The notes below the pieces were generated by a model, which ran no database searches, was not told where the DNA came from, and was given only the letters and a program-made list of their open reading frames with translations. This document shows, one piece after another, positions 61,890 through 64,000 of a stretch of 64,000 bases of DNA. Source of the stretch: Wuchereria bancrofti. Lineage: Eukaryota > Nematoda > Chromadorea > Rhabditida > Onchocercidae. Location: assembly GCA_005281725.1 (NCBI GenBank), contig SSBO01000012.1, forward strand, positions 13,879,088 through 13,943,087. The letters are read 5' to 3'. Positions within the stretch are counted from its first letter, which is position 1. Each line of letters opens with the position of its first letter. The translations under genes and the position numbers were made by a program.

Positions 61890-63800
61890 CTAATCAGGAT
61901 ACCACCTACACTGTAAGTAAGATGTAGGGACGAAACCCTCACGCGCCGACGAAACATGCCTAACTCGAGTCCAACCATCTCCTTCATCTCGTTCTAACAA
62001 TATCATTTCATCGCCTTCTTCCATAGCCATTGTCCCCTCACTGCCACCTTCAAATGCATATAATGCAGTGCACGTGCCTAACGCTGGCATGTCGCATTCT
62101 TCGTACACTTCTGATTTTTCCACTATTGTTGCTTCTAAATTACCAATTAATCATCGAAATTTAAACTAACACAATTACTACTGAAACTTGTCTTATCCCA
62201 ATATCATCATCCCACCCTTTCACCGCACGATGTGATCGGTGCAATGAGCACAATATTGTTGGACTAAAGCGCATTTTAAAAACTTAATTTCATTCCCTCC
62301 TTCATATACTGTGACGCGTATAACAAAGAGCATTTTCTTTAAAAAAAGTAACAATTATTAATCAACAATCACTTTCCAATCACAGAATTTAGAATTTAAA
62401 GATCAATCAAGCTAGAAAATATCAGTTAACTTTCTTAAAATCCAGGATACTAGTATAACAATTTAGGGCTGGATCGAACTGTACTGCCTTCATTAGAAGA
62501 AACTATCAAATGTTTTCAATGGTTTGAAAAACAAAGTGAAATGAAGCAAACTTTTTGTGGGTTCGGGTGAAGTTGCTTTCTGATGATCAGTGATAGGAAT
62601 TGAACCATCAGACGAAATCGATTCTTCTGAATAAGATGAACGATGAATATTAACTGTAGTATTCGTGGTTGCTATTTGACGTGGAGAGGACTGTGAAGGC
62701 GTACTCAATCCTGACTGACACGGAGGAGGCGGTCTCGTTGGAGGTTCCGATCTGTAAATAAAGGATAATATAACGATTTTCCTTCGATCAACAGTGGGAA
62801 TCTTAAAGATGATTAAAGGTAATTACTGATATACATGTTTCCGAGTCCTCTAAACATGTCCAAGGAACGGACACATGTGTAGCTTCAGAATCCTTTGAAC
62901 ACTTTACTTTCTTCTGTTGGCAAAACAAAGGAATTTCTAGTGATCTGGACTGTGCTGCGAAAATCATAAAATAATGTTCAACATTTTAAACTATATCATT
63001 GGTTCCCGGTGAATATTTAGTTGATGAAATATGCTAAGAAAAGGGTCGTTTCATGATCTTTCCATAATCATGAACGATAACTAACATCACGACTGGACTA
63101 TGAACGTACCCGACAATTGATATCGGTATATTCAGTTCGGTTTGCGCTTCTGACAACATTGCCTGAAACGAACATACGAATTACACATAATCCTTACAAG
63201 TACTAATGCCTCTTTGCTCTTACACAGAAATTTTACTCCTCTGTACTAGACATTAACATGAGCAAAAAATAGGTTCAGTTAAATCCTGTATAAAACGGAA
63301 CTGTGTTATACGAAGCTAAAAAGCAAATCGGATTAATAAATCCTCATAAATGAAAAAAAATCATAAAAGGGAAGAGCATACTTTATACTTTGCTAGTTGT
63401 TGGTTTAGAATTTCACATTTCTTCGTATAAACTACAATTTCCGAATCCACATCACTTGCATTACCTAATTTTGGATTGTCTCTGTAAATCAGCCGCATAT
63501 TTATTTAAGTTGAAGTGAAAAAAAAAAAGACAATAAGGATGGAAGATAAAACCAATGATCAACAGGTAATTTTGATAAGCACGTAGGTTTGACAAAGTAC
63601 TTTTCTAATTTAAATTTAATAAGGAATAATTTATAATGAAATAGTCCATTAACCACGTACTTATAAACTTGCAACATTTTCGCAGCACCTTCACGACTCT
63701 GTTGATTTTTCGCGATTTCTTTTTCAATATTTTCAATTTCATGTTGCAATCTTCGGCACCTTTGCTGTGGTGGATAAGAACGAAAGTCAACGGTACCATC
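61890..63800 (-). pseudogene. TOCA second copy, 3' part (HR1, linker, SH3)
   Basis: Exons 63800-63661, 63481-63382, 63162-63110, 62751-62552 and 62134-61890 match TOCA exons 8-12 of the first copy in length and phase, except that the linker exon is three bases longer (one more Pro). The 5' half would lie beyond 64000, so whether it is whole cannot be seen; it is listed as partial, not proven broken. It differs at MEEGDEM (first copy MEEDDEM) and IENIEKEIA (first copy IENIGKEIA), and in both cases the second copy looks closer to what the family would have. Confidence 0.85.
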
Positions 63801-64000
63801 CTAAATTGAAATCCACTAACTGATGAAAACAATGTCTAAAACAAATGTTGCGAGATACCAATATTAAGTTATAGTGAAAACCCAATTTTGTTGTCTAGAC
63901 GACCGTCTTTATCAGCAAAACCCAGTATCGTGGATTTATTGCGAATTTAGTGTGTGCCTCGACTATGAAAACTTAACTGACGACAAATGATTTATATATG

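Larger units (their letters stand above)
59213..64000. repeat. 4.8-kb second copy of the epsilon-COP/TOCA region
   Basis: Collinear and same orientation as 29903-34798. Identity is near 100% to about 60460, then drops to roughly 93-96% with many small indels, including an A-run at about 61841-61860 not present in the first copy. It continues past the window end. It may be a true segmental duplication or the second haplotype. Confidence 0.85.

Noticed and set aside
1..64000. tRNA, rRNA, CRISPR, Wolbachia-like insert
   Set aside because: Looked for T-loop motifs, rRNA cores, regular spacer arrays and GC-richer bacterial-type frames; none seen by eye.

Overview
The window looks like nuclear DNA of a nematode, most likely a spirurid/filarial type. 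It is very AT-rich, and its genes are split by GT-AG introns with short TTTCAG/TTTTAG acceptors. Acceptor-like sites sit just upstream of several start codons, as expected for spliced-leader trans-splicing. Reconstructed genes are nematode forms of conserved animal genes, plus a decayed BEL/Pao retrotransposon. It is a draft scaffold: N runs at 34799-34818 and 54848-55036, and single Ns at 36626, 51151, 55040, 57786 and 59212, most of which coincide with duplicated or inverted sequence. The organism call is inference; no rRNA, tRNA, CRISPR or bacterial operon was found.

Layout. 51-1327 (+): a three-exon gene for a small signal-peptide plus single-pass membrane protein of no recognised family. 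1.4-12.6 kb: AT-rich intergenic DNA with microsatellites, a degenerate minisatellite (10.92-11.28 kb) and one copy of a 1.8-kb repeat (R1, 4101-5942). 12717-17305 (+): SH3BP5/REI-1-like RAB-11 exchange factor. 18963-20119 (+): mitochondrial ribosomal protein L35. 20513-26212 (-): Fes/Fer-type SH2 tyrosine kinase with a Thr/Ser/Pro-rich N-terminal extension. 28193-30842 (+): epsilon-COP, divergent from the kinase. 32573-38628 (-): TOCA/CIP4-type F-BAR-HR1-SH3 protein, convergent with epsilon-COP, with two central exons present twice. 42449-42939: probable solo LTR. 44591-48782 (+): short TTBK/CK1-type kinase.

From 49.0 to 59.2 kb lies a scrambled BEL/Pao island: R1 plus a gag start (+), a head-to-head decayed gag-pol copy (-), a foldback palindrome and N gap, a different LTR, a better preserved gag-pol copy (+), and an inverted integrase fragment. 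From 59213 to the end, the epsilon-COP to TOCA region (29903-34.8 kb) appears a second time: almost identical for about 1.2 kb, then clearly diverged.

Every exon chain I call was checked for reading phase; coding lengths for SH3BP5, MRPL35, TOCA (one copy of each exon) and the TTBK-like kinase close exactly to multiples of three. The recognised genes serve membrane traffic and signalling (RAB-11 activation, COPI coat, CDC42-linked membrane bending, two kinases) and mitochondrial translation; I see no evidence that they form one system. The most interesting items are the small membrane-protein gene, possible hidden coding sequence just downstream of epsilon-COP that is intact in one duplicate and broken in the other, and the shared lesions and differing LTRs of the BEL/Pao copies. 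Several oddities may be haplotype or assembly artefacts and are flagged as such.
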